From JAJKJG01 sp036556825 (GTDB lineage Bacteria; Pseudomonadota; Alphaproteobacteria; Rhizobiales; Beijerinckiaceae), in NCBI GenBank assembly GCA_036556825.1, contig DATBIR010000195.1:23310-87309 (forward strand): a DNA stretch of 64,000 nucleotides, given 5' to 3'. A program made the translations under genes and the position numbers. Shown piece by piece: positions 52,021 to 61,328 of this stretch. Each line of letters starts with the position of its first letter. Position 1 is the stretch's first letter. The notes below the pieces were generated by a model. The model ran no database searches. It had not been told where the DNA came from and was given only the letters and a program-made list of their open reading frames with translations.

Positions 52021-53109
52021 TTACGCCTCCCCGGCTTCGAGGTCCTCCTCGGTGGGGGTCGCGTTCTCGAGAATCCGGTCGGCGAGCAGGCCGGCGTTCT
52101 GGCGGATGGCGGTCTCGATGCGGTTGGCGACGTCGGGATTCTCGCGCAGGAAGGTCTTGGCGTTCTCGCGGCCCTGGCCGAGGCGCTGGCTGTCATAGGA
52201 GAACCAGGCGCCGGACTTCTCGACGATGCCGGCTTTGACGCCGAGATCGACCAGCTCGCCAGCCTTGGAGATGCCTTCACCGAACATGATGTCGAATTCG
52301 ACCTGCTTGAACGGCGGTGCCACCTTGTTCTTGACGACCTTGACGCGAACCTGGTTGCCGATCGCCTCGTCGCGGTCCTTGAGCGTCGTGATGCGCCGGA
52401 TGTCGAGGCGGACGGAGGCGTAGAATTTGAGGGCGTTGCCGCCGGTCGTGGTCTCCGGCGAGCCGTACATGACGCCGATCTTCATACGGATCTGGTTGAT
52501 GAAGATCACCATCGCGTTCGAGCGCGCGATCGAGCCCGTGAGCTTGCGCAGAGCCTGGCTCATGAGGCGGGCTTGCATGCCCGGCTGCACGTCGCCCATC
52601 TCGCCGTCGAGCTCAGCCTTGGGCGTCAGCGCGGCGACCGAATCGACCACCAGCACGTCGACGGCGCCCGAGCGCACGAGGGTGTCGGCGATCTCGAGGG
52701 CCTGCTCGCCGGCATCGGGCTGCGAGATCAGGAGGTCGTCGAGATTGACCCCGAGCTTGCGCGCGTAGACCGGGTCGAGGGCATGTTCGGCGTCGATAAA
52801 GGCGCAGACTCCGCCCCGCTTCTGGGCTTCGGCGATGGCATGCAGGGCCAGCGTCGTCTTGCCGGACGATTCGGGACCATAGATCTCGATGACGCGGCCG
52901 CGTGGAAAGCCGCCGACGCCGAGGGCGATGTCGAGCCCGAGCGATCCCGTCGAGATGGTGTCGATCTCGACCGCCTTGTCGCCCTTGAGGCGCATGATCG
53001 AGCCTTTGCCGAAATTGCGCTCGATCTGCGAAAGCGCGGCATCGAGGGCTTTCAGCTTGTCCTTATCCATGGGTGAGCCTTCGACGACTCGCAGCGGGGA
53101 CGCAGGCAT
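52021..53109 (-). CDS. recA: Recombinase RecA
   Basis: 362 residues from ATG 53109, preceded by AAGGA. Start M-P-A-S-P-L-R-V-V-E-G-S-P is like other Bradyrhizobiaceae RecA. Walker A G-P-E-S-S-G-K-T-T, strand V-L-V-V-D-S-V-A-A-L, and L2 loop residues Q-I-R-M-K-I-G-V-M-Y-G-S-P-E-T-T-G-G-N-A-L-K-F (split: M-K-I-G-V-M-Y then E-T-T-T-G-G) are intact. Central to homologous recombination and LexA cleavage. SOS box upstream. Confidence 0.97.
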   Translation of the reverse strand: MPASPLRVVEGSPMDKDKLKALDAALSQIERNFGKGSIMRLKGDKAVEIDTISTGSLGLDIALGVGGFPRGRVIEIYGPESSGKTTLALHAIAEAQKRGGVCAFIDAEHALDPVYARKLGVNLDDLLISQPDAGEQALEIADTLVRSGAVDVLVVDSVAALTPKAELDGEMGDVQPGMQARLMSQALRKLTGSIARSNAMVIFINQIRMKIGVMYGSPETTTGGNALKFYASVRLDIRRITTLKDRDEAIGNQVRVKVVKNKVAPPFKQVEFDIMFGEGISKAGELVDLGVKAGIVEKSGAWFSYDSQRLGQGRENAKTFLRENPDVANRIETAIRQNAGLLADRILENATPTEEDLEAGEA

Positions 53110-53192
53110 GAATGGAGTCCTTATGCACGGGGTGGGAGCAAACTTCAACGCGCGGCAGAGTTCTTTTGTACCGCATTTGTTCTCATAAGCAA

Positions 53193-53207
53193 GTTCTTTT
53201 TTTGTTC
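53193..53207 (-). promoter_or_regulatory. LexA (SOS) box of recA
   Basis: GTTC-TTTTTTT-GTTC on the plus strand, exactly the alphaproteobacterial GTTC-N7-GTTC LexA operator, 84 bases before the recA ATG. Further GTTC half-sites occur at 53159 and 53179. Confidence 0.8.
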
Positions 53208-53488
53208 TATCACGACATAATCCGGCGAGCGCCCGATTTGGCTTAGGCGACAGGCGCTTATGACGAAAGGCGCGGCGCCGGCCTTGTCCACAGACTTCGC
53301 TATTCTGGCTCCGGGCATGGGGCAGCCCGGGTCCCGCGCAAGCGCGTTAGAAGGCCGAGCGGGGCGACGCGCCCCGAGTTCATCACTGATTGGCCAAAAG
53401 CCCTTTTCGCCCCGACCGAAACCTCGTATCAGTCCCGCGCATTGGTACAACGCTGACAATTGTCCGCACACTTTCTGTCCAGGCCCTA
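53208..53488. other. Region upstream of the DUF982 gene
   Basis: No gene; small GC-rich palindromes (CCCGGGTCCCGCGCAAGCGCG near 53325) only. Confidence 0.35.
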
Positions 53489-53776
53489 ATGGTTGCTCCC
53501 AAACCCGCACAGCCCTCCTTGACCTTCGATGCTCCCGTCGCCGTCTGGGCGGATCGCCTGAATCACGGCGCCGGTCAGCATTCCATCGGCACGGTGGCGG
53601 ATGGCCTTCAGGCCCTGCACCGCCACGGCATGGAGCGGCTGCGGAGCGACCCGCTTTGGAAGGCTGCCGCCGCAGCCCTGGCGCGAGCCCAGCTCGCCCC
53701 GACCCCCGCTGCCCTCGATGCGGCGAGGTCGGCGCTCCAAGCCGTGGCCAAGGAAGCCGGCTGTCTCGCAGAATAA
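53489..53776 (+). CDS. DUF982 family small protein
   Basis: 95 residues from ATG 53489. F-D-A-P-V-A-V-W-A-D, then I-G-T-V-A-D-G-L-Q-A-L, P-L-W-K-A-A and a helical end (A-L-D-A-A-R-S-A-L-Q-A-V-A-K-E-A-G) are the pattern of DUF982, a small rhizobial family often in many copies. Function unknown. Longer starts are open but less like the family. Confidence 0.7.
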   Translation: MVAPKPAQPSLTFDAPVAVWADRLNHGAGQHSIGTVADGLQALHRHGMERLRSDPLWKAAAAALARAQLAPTPAALDAARSALQAVAKEAGCLAE

Positions 53777-53818
53777 GCCGACCAGCGCAGCGACTTCGCA
53801 AAGGCCTGAAGCAGCCTG

Positions 53819-54271
53819 TCAGGTCAGCGCCTTGCGCATATGGACCCTGCGGTAGCCCTTCTCCTCGGCCCGGTGCGTCTCGAGGAAGCCAATCCTCCCA
53901 TACAGGGCAATGTTTTCGGTCATGGCTTCGTTGGTATAGAGCCGCACCGCGCCGTAGCCAGCGTCGAGAGCAGCCCGCTCTGCGAATTCCAGCAATCTGC
54001 GGCCGTAGCCCAGACCCTGACAACTCGGCAGGACGGCCACGTTGTCGAGCAGCATGGCGTCGTTCTGCGGCATGAGCACGACCACGCCGGCAATGAACCC
54101 GCCGGCGTCCAGCACGTGCACGCGGCAATCTGTAATAAGGTCGGCGTAATCATCCAGCATCGGCCCCGGCTTGCATCCGAGGGGCGCGACATAGGGCGCG
54201 TAAGCCGCCTCCACGACGGCCTCGACGCCGGCGCGATCATCGAGGACGGCGAGGCGCACGATCTCTGTCAT
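53819..54271 (-). CDS. GNAT family acetyltransferase
   Basis: 150 residues. Acetyl-CoA site L-L-D-N-V-A-V-L-P-S-C-Q-G-L-G-Y-G-R-R-L-L (R/Q-x-x-G-x-G/A-type) and A-V-R-L-Y-T-N-E-A-M-T-E-N-I-A-L-Y-G-R-I-G-F motifs. Substrate unknown. Confidence 0.88.
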   Translation of the reverse strand: MTEIVRLAVLDDRAGVEAVVEAAYAPYVAPLGCKPGPMLDDYADLITDCRVHVLDAGGFIAGVVVLMPQNDAMLLDNVAVLPSCQGLGYGRRLLEFAERAALDAGYGAVRLYTNEAMTENIALYGRIGFLETHRAEEKGYRRVHMRKALT

Positions 54272-54430
54272 TGCAACCGAAGCCGTAGCACCGAGCGACG
54301 CCCTTGCAAATGCAACCCTAGGCCAGACAGAGCTTCCAGCACTCCCATAGGGGGTATCAACACGCTTGCGAATCAGTCAAAGGCTTCGACCCACGGCTCG
54401 CAAGCAAGAAGCAAACAAGCGGGGGCGTTC

Positions 54431-54652
54431 GTGAAAAAGGCGTCGGAATATCGCAAACATGCCCAGGAGTGCCGGGCGCTCGCCAAGCGCATGGCGCATG
54501 GGGAACAGCGCGACCAGCTTCTGGCGATGGCGCAGACATGGGACAGGCTCGCGGAACAGCGCGAAAACAGCGCGGTCCCCGACATCCCGTCTGCCGATAA
54601 CGACACGGCGGAGCCCCAGCCTGCCACACCAGCGACGCCGCACCGGCGATGA
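54431..54652 (+). CDS. Small rhizobial 'YRKHAQECRALA' protein
   Basis: 73 residues from GTG 54431. K-A-S-E-Y-R-K-H-A-Q-E-C-R-A-L-A-K-R-M followed by A-Q-T-W-D-R-L-A-E-Q-R. This short Cys-containing helix pair is abundant in Bradyrhizobium-like genomes, function unknown. The GGGGG motif upstream supports the GTG. Confidence 0.7.
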   Translation: MKKASEYRKHAQECRALAKRMAHGEQRDQLLAMAQTWDRLAEQRENSAVPDIPSADNDTAEPQPATPATPHRR

Positions 54653-54664
54653 CGCTGTACGGCC

Positions 54665-55177
54665 TTACAGCCTCAAAGGCCAAGGCTCGCAACGCGCCGC
54701 TGCACTGACGTAGAGCGGATGCTTCGGCGAGCCGTCCCGGTTGCGACCGAGCGCCCGCAGCTCGCAGCCCATGGCGCGAATGCGATCGTGCAGTGCCTCC
54801 AGCCGACGGCACGCATCTGTGCGCTGGCAGCGCGGCGGCCGGATCACGCCCCAGGCCGCGACGACGAAGCCGCCGTCGGCCGTCACCTCCCGCACCGCCC
54901 GGCCGATATGGGCGTCGTTGTCCGGCCCGACCGGATCGGCCATCGCCCACAGGTGCTGCGGCCGCGTCGCGATGCCGGCCCAGGCATTGACGTAAATCAG
55001 TCGCGAGCTGCGCCAGGCTATGGCGAAAGCCATTCCGCGACGCAAGGTCGCGTCGTCGTCGCTGGCATCGGCCGTGCTCGGGTTGTGCAGCAGGAATGCG
55101 ACGACCGGGCCCGAGCCGCCGACGGCGCGCTCGAGCCGGTAGCGATAGCGCCCGCAGGCGGAAAACACGGCGCCCAC
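54665..55177 (-). CDS. DUF1643 family protein
   Basis: 170 residues. Y-R-Y-R-L-E-R, V-A-F-L-L-H-N-P-S-T-A-D-A, N-A-W-A-G and V-A-A-W-G-V are the DUF1643 signature. Function unknown; occurs in phage and plasmid contexts elsewhere. Neighbours give no hint. Confidence 0.82.
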   Translation of the reverse strand: MGAVFSACGRYRYRLERAVGGSGPVVAFLLHNPSTADASDDDATLRRGMAFAIAWRSSRLIYVNAWAGIATRPQHLWAMADPVGPDNDAHIGRAVREVTADGGFVVAAWGVIRPPRCQRTDACRRLEALHDRIRAMGCELRALGRNRDGSPKHPLYVSAAARCEPWPLRL

Positions 55178-55374
55178 GACATCTTGCTCCTGTCACCGAC
55201 AGGCCACCATAACGAAGTCACTCGGATCCGGGATGCGGTCGCCTTGCCGCCCCTGTTCCGCGCCTTCGGCTCGTCATGCTGTATGCGAAGCTGAAGGCGG
55301 GCCTCGGATGAAACTCGGCCGGCGCGGATCCTCGCCTCTTGGGCATGAGGAGGCGTCTTCAACGGCGGCCGGGC

Positions 55375-57909
55375 CTATGCCGCCAGCGTCTGTTTGACGG
55401 TCTCGACCAGCTGCTTGAGGCTGAAGGGCTTGGCGAGGAAGTTGAAGCTCTCGCCCTCCGGCAAATTCTTCTTGAAGGCGTCCTCGGCGTAGCCGGAGAC
55501 AAAGATCACCTTGAGGTCCGGGTAGCGCGTGCGCAGCTCGCGCAGCAACGTCGGGCCGTCCATTTCCGGCATGACGACGTCGGACACGACGAGGTCGACC
55601 GAGGTCTCGCTTTCCTCGATGATCTGCAGCGCCTCGACACCGGAGGCGGCCTCCAACACGGTGTAGCCGCGGGCCGTCAGGGCGCGGGCATTGACGGCAC
55701 GCACGGGATCCTCGTCCTCGACGAGCAGAATGGTGCCCTGCCCGGTGAGATCGGCGGCTGGCGGCTTGGCAGCCGGCTCGGCCTTCTCCTCGGCGATCTC
55801 TTGGGCGGTGGGCACGTGGCGGGGCAGGTAGATGCGGAACGAGGTTCCCTTGCCGACGACCGAGTCGACATAGATGAAGCCGCCGGACTGCTTGATGATC
55901 CCGAATACCGTCGACAGGCCGAGGCCAGTACCCTTGCCCACTTCCTTGGTGGTGAAGAACGGCTCGAAGATCTTGTCCATCACCTCGGGCGGAATGCCGG
56001 TGCCCGTGTCCGACATCTCGATCAGAACGGAATCGGCGGGCGGCATTCCGGTCAGGTTCAGGCGGCGCACCTCCTCCTCGGTCACATTGTCGGTGCGGAT
56101 CGTCAGCTTGCCGCCTTGCGGCATGGCATCGCGCGCGTTGACGGCGAGGTTCACGATCACCTGCTCAAACTGGTTCACGTCGGCCTTGACCGGCCACAGA
56201 TCGCGACCGTGGCGCAGGTCCAGATCGACCCGCTCGCCAAGCAGCCGCTTGAGCAGCATCGACAGGTCGTTGAGCGTGTCGCTGAGGTGGAGGACCTCCG
56301 GTCGCAGTGTCTGCCGGCGCGAGAAGGCCAGCAGCTGACGCACGAGGCTCGCCGCGCGGTTGGCGTTCTGCTTGATCTGCATGATGTCCTGGAACGCCGG
56401 ATCGGTCGGCCGGTGGTTGGCCAGCAGCAGATCGGAATAGCCGAGGATCGCCTGCAACACGTTGTTGAAGTCGTGCGCGACGCCGCCGGCCAGCTGCCCG
56501 ACCGCCTGCATCTTCTGCGCCTGGGCGAATTGCTGCTCGAGCTGGCGCTGCTCGGTCGTGTCGAGCGCGTAGACGAGCGCGCTCTCGCCTTCGCCGTCGG
56601 CGTCGCTCACAGGGCTGACCCACACCCGCGCGGAGCGACCGCCCTCGCCCGTGAGGTTGACGTCCAGAGGCGCCACGTCGCCCTGCCCGTTCGACGCTTC
56701 GCCGAGAGCTTTTTCGAAGCTGGCCCGGTCGTTCTCGGCCACGACGCTCGCCATCGACTCTCCGCCCCCGCCGTTGCCGCCTCGCAGGATGCCGAACAGG
56801 CGAACGAACGAGGCGTTGTGGCGCACGACGCGGCCACGACGGTCGACGGTGGCGATAGCGATGGGTGTGTTGTTGAAGAAGCGCGCGAAGCGCACCTCGG
56901 CGGCGCGCTGGCCTTCGTCGACGTCCTCGCCCGGCGAGCGGTTGAGGACGAGGCTGCGCGACGAGCCGGTGCCGCCGTCCGGCCCGAACGAGACACGGTG
57001 ATAAATCCTGACGGGCAGGGACTGGCCGCCGCGCCGGCGCAGATCGAGGTCGAAGGTCTCGGTGCGGATGCTGCCCGGCGCGCCCGACAGGGATGTCATC
57101 ATGGCGACGACGTTGGCCGGAACGACATCGGAGAGCATCAGCCCCCCCGAGCCGACCTGCGCCAGATCGTAATCGAGCCAGCCGGCCAGGGTTGCGTTCA
57201 TGTAGATGATCGGCCCGGCCGGATCGACCGAGAAAAAACCGGCCGGGGCATGATCGAGATAGTCGATCGCGTGCTGCAGCTCCTGGAATACGTTTTCCTG
57301 GCGCTCGCGCTCATGCGTGACGTCGGCGACAGCCCACAATGCCGCCGAGCCGCGGCCGGGGCGCGGCAGCGGCCGCACCGTTACCCGGTACCAGGCGAAC
57401 TCGCGCGCCCCATCGGGCGCCGGCGAAATGCGGATCTCCTCGCTCGAGAGACGCTGCTCGCGCGCCGCCTGCGCGAGCCGGTAGATCGCCTCGGACACGT
57501 CGGGAGCGCCGGTGAACAGGCGTTCGACCGTGCGCAGCTCGGCAACGTTGGCGGCCCCTGCGAGCGCCATATAGGCATCGTTCGCGTAGACGATGCGGCC
57601 GTCCTCCTCGACGACGACGACCCCTTCGCCGGCGGTGTCCGAAATGGCCTTGGTCACGTCGTTGCCGGGGCTCGTGCCGGCGAACTGGATGGCGCCGATG
57701 GCTGCGGCGAACAGGAAGAACACCCCGGCCATTGCCAGGACAGCGAGGAGACCCAGAATCAATGGCTGGGCGCGCTCCTGCGTGACGAAGCTCACTGCGA
57801 CGGCCGCCCCGACCAGCAGGGCAGCGAGGAGCAGAAGCAGGCCCACATGCCCTGGCTGCTCCGACCGGGCCCTCCTCGCCGCCGGCGGCGATTCGCTCAT
57901 CTGCCCCAT
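55375..57909 (-). CDS. cckA: Hybrid sensor histidine kinase CckA
   Basis: 844 residues from ATG 57909 (the TTG at 57918 is another start). Two N-terminal membrane helices (~20-70), three PAS-type domains (~85-455), HisKA G-G-V-A-H-D-F-N-N-V with H479, HATPase with N-A-R-D-A-M and G-T-G-L-G-L, and a receiver domain with phospho-acceptor D777 in V-S-D-V-V-M-P-E-M-D-G. It phosphorylates CtrA via ChpT. Downstream of flhB with a 28-base gap, an order conserved in rhizobia. Confidence 0.93.
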   Translation of the reverse strand: MGQMSESPPAARRARSEQPGHVGLLLLLAALLVGAAVAVSFVTQERAQPLILGLLAVLAMAGVFFLFAAAIGAIQFAGTSPGNDVTKAISDTAGEGVVVVEEDGRIVYANDAYMALAGAANVAELRTVERLFTGAPDVSEAIYRLAQAAREQRLSSEEIRISPAPDGAREFAWYRVTVRPLPRPGRGSAALWAVADVTHERERQENVFQELQHAIDYLDHAPAGFFSVDPAGPIIYMNATLAGWLDYDLAQVGSGGLMLSDVVPANVVAMMTSLSGAPGSIRTETFDLDLRRRGGQSLPVRIYHRVSFGPDGGTGSSRSLVLNRSPGEDVDEGQRAAEVRFARFFNNTPIAIATVDRRGRVVRHNASFVRLFGILRGGNGGGGESMASVVAENDRASFEKALGEASNGQGDVAPLDVNLTGEGGRSARVWVSPVSDADGEGESALVYALDTTEQRQLEQQFAQAQKMQAVGQLAGGVAHDFNNVLQAILGYSDLLLANHRPTDPAFQDIMQIKQNANRAASLVRQLLAFSRRQTLRPEVLHLSDTLNDLSMLLKRLLGERVDLDLRHGRDLWPVKADVNQFEQVIVNLAVNARDAMPQGGKLTIRTDNVTEEEVRRLNLTGMPPADSVLIEMSDTGTGIPPEVMDKIFEPFFTTKEVGKGTGLGLSTVFGIIKQSGGFIYVDSVVGKGTSFRIYLPRHVPTAQEIAEEKAEPAAKPPAADLTGQGTILLVEDEDPVRAVNARALTARGYTVLEAASGVEALQIIEESETSVDLVVSDVVMPEMDGPTLLRELRTRYPDLKVIFVSGYAEDAFKKNLPEGESFNFLAKPFSLKQLVETVKQTLAA

Positions 57910-57937
57910 GCCCGCCAATTTCCTTCTGACTCAACGC

Positions 57938-59005
57938 TTATGACGCGCGCCGGCGCAGCCGCAAGACGTAGCCGACCACTTCGGCGACGGCCTTATAGTG
58001 TTCCACCGGGATTTCGGCATCGATCTCGACTGTCGCATGCAGGGCGCGAGCGAGCGGCGGGTTCTCGACGACGGCCACCCCGTGCTCGGCGGCCACGGCG
58101 CGGATGCGCAGTGCCAGGGAATCGACTCCCTTGGCGACGCAGATCGGGGCCGCCATGCCCTTCTCGTATTTGAGCGCCACCGCGTAGTGGGTCGGGTTGG
58201 TCACCACCACGGTGGCGTCCGGCACCGCCTTCATCATGCGTTTCTTGATGCGGGCGACCCTGATCTGGCGCAGGCGCGCCTTGATCTCGGGGCTGCCCTC
58301 CTGCTCCTTGAACTCTTCCTTGAGCTCACGCTTCGACATGCGCTGGCGCTGCATCCAGCTGATGCGCTGGTAGACGGCGTCGCCGACCGCCAGGAAGGCA
58401 TAGATCGCGAGCACGCCGCCGAGCAGCTTGAGCGAGAGAGTGAGCGTTGCCGGGCTGAGGGCGGACACGTCCATGCGCGCCAGCGCGTCCATCCGGTCGC
58501 GCTCGTTCCACAGCACCGCCGTGGCGACTGCGCCGACGATGACGATCTTGAGAAGGCCTTTGATGAACTGGACGAGCGCTTCGCGCCCGAACAGCCGCTT
58601 GATGCCGCCGAGCGGCGAGACGCGGTTGAACTGCGGCTTCAGCGGCTGCGTCGTCCAGAGCGGCTTATGCTGGATCGCGCCGCCGGCCAGGCCGCCCACG
58701 ACGATGAAGGTGAGCGGCAGCGCCGCTGCCACGATCCAGGCCCACAACGCATGCCGTCCCACCGCCCAGAGACCGGCAGGGTCGGCGGGCACGAGGTGCG
58801 CGTTCATCAAAAACCCGCGGAGGTCGAAAATCAGCGAGTGGCCGACCTGGCTCGCCGCGACCATAAGCGCGAGCGTGAAGCCGGTCAGCACGAACAGCGT
58901 GTTGATTTCCTGGCTCTTGGCGACGTCGCCGCGTTTGATTGCTTCCTCGAGCCTTCGCTGCGTCGGCTCTTCTGTGCGATCGTCCTTCTCCGCGGCTTCG
59001 GACAT
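57938..59005 (-). CDS. flhB: Flagellar export switch protein FlhB
   Basis: 355 residues. Four membrane helices (~30-50, 85-110, 140-165, 185-205), then the cytosolic domain with the autocleavage site N270-P-T-H-Y. FlhB sets substrate specificity of the flagellar type III export apparatus. Adjacent to fliR with no gap. Confidence 0.95.
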   Translation of the reverse strand: MSEAAEKDDRTEEPTQRRLEEAIKRGDVAKSQEINTLFVLTGFTLALMVAASQVGHSLIFDLRGFLMNAHLVPADPAGLWAVGRHALWAWIVAAALPLTFIVVGGLAGGAIQHKPLWTTQPLKPQFNRVSPLGGIKRLFGREALVQFIKGLLKIVIVGAVATAVLWNERDRMDALARMDVSALSPATLTLSLKLLGGVLAIYAFLAVGDAVYQRISWMQRQRMSKRELKEEFKEQEGSPEIKARLRQIRVARIKKRMMKAVPDATVVVTNPTHYAVALKYEKGMAAPICVAKGVDSLALRIRAVAAEHGVAVVENPPLARALHATVEIDAEIPVEHYKAVAEVVGYVLRLRRRAS

Positions 59006-59761
59006 TCAGCGCCCTCCGAGCTCGCCCAAGAAGCGGCCGAGATCCTCGATGAATACACCCATCATGACGCCGATCACGGCGAGCAGGACCAGCATGCCGA
59101 TCAGGATGGTGGCCGGCATCGCGAGGAAAAACACCTGCAATTGCGGCATCAGGCGCGACAGCACGCCGAGCCCGAGATTGAACAGGATGCCGAAGACGAT
59201 GAACGGCGCGGAGATCTGCACGGCGAGCGCGAAACCGCGGCCAACCGCCTTCATGGCGAGCATCGCCGCATCCCCGGTTTCCGGGCCGCTCGCCGGGGGC
59301 AGGAACAGATAGCTGTCACGAATCGCTGCAAGGGCGAGATGATGCAGATCGGCGGCGAAGATCAGCGTGATGCCGAGGAGGGTGAGGAAGTTGCCGATGG
59401 CTGCCTGCTGCCCGCCCATGGCAGGGTCCACCGTCATCGCGAAGGCGAGGCCGAGCTGCTGGGCAACGATGGTGCCGGCCGTCTGCAAGGCCGCCACGAC
59501 CATACGCGTCGCCAGGCCGAGCATCAGGCCGATGGCAATCTCGCCGATCAGCACGGAGATGACCGAAGCCGGGGGGCCCCCGGATGGCAGCAGCGTGCGG
59601 GTCAGCGGAAAAAGCACGAGCGCAAGCAGGATGGCGAGGCCGAGCCGGGCGCGCCGCGAGATCAGCTGCTCGCCGATGCCCGGCATGAGCATGACCAGCG
59701 TGCCCACGCGTGCAAAGGTGAGCATGAACGCCGTCGCGAGCTCGGGAAGCAGCAGAGTCAT
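59006..59761 (-). CDS. fliR: Flagellar export protein FliR
   Basis: 251 residues, six or more hydrophobic helices; M-L-M-P-G-I-G-E-Q-L-I-S-R-R-A-R-L-G-L-A and F-A-L-A-V-Q-I-S-A-P-F are typical. Part of the FliPQR export gate. Its stop lies directly before the flhB ATG. Confidence 0.93.
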   Translation of the reverse strand: MTLLLPELATAFMLTFARVGTLVMLMPGIGEQLISRRARLGLAILLALVLFPLTRTLLPSGGPPASVISVLIGEIAIGLMLGLATRMVVAALQTAGTIVAQQLGLAFAMTVDPAMGGQQAAIGNFLTLLGITLIFAADLHHLALAAIRDSYLFLPPASGPETGDAAMLAMKAVGRGFALAVQISAPFIVFGILFNLGLGVLSRLMPQLQVFFLAMPATILIGMLVLLAVIGVMMGVFIEDLGRFLGELGGR

Positions 59762-59778
59762 CAGGGCGAGGCGGCGCT

Positions 59779-59861
59779 AGAACATGATCCGGCGGGGTGG
59801 GCGCCGATCCGCCGGAGAAAATTCGCAGCGGGCCGAACCCAATTTGAAGCCATCCCGCTCT
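59779..59861. repeat. Dispersed repeat inside the flagellar operon
   Basis: ACATGATCCGGCGGGGTGGG then GATCCGCCGGAGAAAATTCG and AGCGGGCC...GAAGCCATCCCGCT. It separates fliQ from fliR inside an otherwise tight operon. Confidence 0.6.
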
Positions 59862-60126
59862 AGCCGCCGGCGGCGATGCGAACCGCGATTCGCGTCATAT
59901 AGCCGGAAAGCGCATCCCCCATGAAGGGCAGCAGCAACAGCATAGCGGCGAAGACGGCGATGATCTTCGGAACATAGATCAGTGTCTGTTCCTGGATCTG
60001 CGTGAGGGCCTGCAGAAGCGAGACCACGAAGCCGATCAGCAGCGCCACCAGCATGAGCGGCGCGGCGACCTTGAGGAACGTGACGATACCGTCGCGGGCG
60101 ATATCGAGAATGGCGGCGCCGGTCAT
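59860..60126 (-). CDS. fliQ: Flagellar export protein FliQ
   Basis: 88 residues with two helices; A-T-L-L-I-G-F-V-V-S-L-L-Q-A-L-T-Q-I-Q-E-Q-T-L is the family hallmark (L-L-I-G-F-V here after M-L-V-A). Component of the export gate. 13 bases after fliE. Confidence 0.95.
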   Translation of the reverse strand: MTGAAILDIARDGIVTFLKVAAPLMLVALLIGFVVSLLQALTQIQEQTLIYVPKIIAVFAAMLLLLPFMGDALSGYMTRIAVRIAAGG

Positions 60127-60139
60127 GACGAATCCGGCC

Positions 60140-60451
60140 TCAGATCGGCATGCGCATGATTTCCTCGTAGGCGGCGATCACGCGATCGCGCACGGCAACG
60201 AGCGTCTCCAGGGCCGCCTCACTCTCGGCAACGGCGGTCACCACGTCGACGATGTCGGCCTTGCCGCCGGCGGCAGCCATGGCCTGGGCTTCGGCGGCGC
60301 GGCCAGACTGGGCGACGCCCTGCACGGCGCCCTGCACGAGCGAGCTGAAATCGAGACCGGCGGCGGCTCCGCCCGCCTCCGGCTTGCGGCTCGTGCCCAC
60401 GAGACCTTGGGTGGCGGCGTAAGCGCCTGCGGCGATGGCATTGGTCGGCAT
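60140..60451 (-). CDS. fliE: Flagellar hook-basal body protein FliE
   Basis: 103 residues. The C-terminal A-E-S-E-A-A-L-E-T-L-V-A-V-R-D-R-V-I-A-A-Y-E-E-I-M-R-M-P-I is typical of FliE, which joins the MS ring to the rod. The N-terminus is Ala/Gly-rich. Confidence 0.93.
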   Translation of the reverse strand: MPTNAIAAGAYAATQGLVGTSRKPEAGGAAAGLDFSSLVQGAVQGVAQSGRAAEAQAMAAAGGKADIVDVVTAVAESEAALETLVAVRDRVIAAYEEIMRMPI

Positions 60452-60465
60452 CGGTTCGATCCAGT

Positions 60466-60876
60466 TCAGACGCGCAGGATCTCGAGCGTACGCGAGATCA
60501 TGCGGCGGGTTGCGGTGATCAGGTTGAGGTTGGCTTCGTAGCTGCGCTGGGCCTCGCGCATGTCGGTCGTTTCGATCAGCGTATTCACGTTCGGAAGCTT
60601 GACCTCGCCCTTGGCATCGGCGGCCGGATGCCCGGGTTCCACCCGCGTGCGGAAAGGCGTGCGGTCACTGCCGACGCGGCCAAGCCCGACCACGTTGGCC
60701 TCAAGCTCCTTGTCGAATTTGTGGGTGAAGCTTGCGATTTTGCGCCGGTACGGATCGGCGCCAGGGCGATCGGCGGTCGAATCGGCATTGGCGATGTTCT
60801 CGGCAATGACACGCATGCGCCCGGACTGGGCTTTCAGCCCCGAGGCGGCAACGGAGATCGTCTTGAGAAAATCCAT
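60466..60876 (-). CDS. flgC: Flagellar basal-body rod protein FlgC
   Basis: 136 residues. N-terminal rod motif A-A-S-G-L-K-A-Q-S-G-R-M-R-V-I-A-E-N-I-A-N-A-D and C-terminal E-A-Q-R-S-Y-E-A-N-L-N-L-I-T-A are diagnostic. Six bases after flgB. Confidence 0.95.
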   Translation of the reverse strand: MDFLKTISVAASGLKAQSGRMRVIAENIANADSTADRPGADPYRRKIASFTHKFDKELEANVVGLGRVGSDRTPFRTRVEPGHPAADAKGEVKLPNVNTLIETTDMREAQRSYEANLNLITATRRMISRTLEILRV

Positions 60877-60882
60877 GGCTGG

Positions 60883-61281
60883 TTACCTGCGGCCGACGGC
60901 AGTGCGAAGCATCTGCAGACTTTTCTGGTAGAGCGACGCGGCGAGCTGATAATCGGACTGGTTCTGCGCCACCTTCAGCATCTCGTCTTCGAGGCTGACG
61001 GCGTTGCCGCTTGGCGTCACCTCGAAGCGGCGAGCGAAACGCGGATCCTCCCCGGGTCGGGCGGAGGCGCCGGTGAAATGGGCCGGATCCGTGCGCTCGA
61101 CGCCGAGCGCCCCCCCGGTCGCGGCGCCGTTCGGAGCAAAGGTCGGCACCTTGAGGTCCTTGGGCTGGAACCCCGGGGTATCGGCATTGCTGACGTTCTC
61201 GGCGAGCAGCTTCTGACGCGTCTGATGCCAGTGCATCCGCGTCTTGAGCATGGCGATCAATGGCGAGCTGGTAAGGGACAA
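60883..61281 (-). CDS. flgB: Flagellar basal-body rod protein FlgB
   Basis: 132 residues. H-Q-T-R-Q-K-L-L-A-E-N-V-S-N-A-D-T-P-G-F rod motif. The 61281 start is TTG; length and alignment to other FlgB proteins favour it over ATG 61251. First gene of the flgB-flgC-fliE-fliQ-fliR-flhB-cckA run. Confidence 0.93.
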   Translation of the reverse strand: MSLTSSPLIAMLKTRMHWHQTRQKLLAENVSNADTPGFQPKDLKVPTFAPNGAATGGALGVERTDPAHFTGASARPGEDPRFARRFEVTPSGNAVSLEDEMLKVAQNQSDYQLAASLYQKSLQMLRTAVGRR

Positions 61282-61328
61282 TTGAGGATGATTCCGGCGC
61301 TACCCGGCAAAAATTGCCGCCCTGATAG

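Noticed and set aside
53145..54128. 327-codon minus-strand frame upstream of recA
   Set aside because: Covers the SOS box and the DUF982 gene in antisense; Arg/Gly-rich and without a ribosome binding site.
55339..58173. 944-codon plus-strand open frame
   Set aside because: Antisense to cckA/flhB; His/Arg/Gly-rich product with no domain. Long antisense frames are expected at this GC content.
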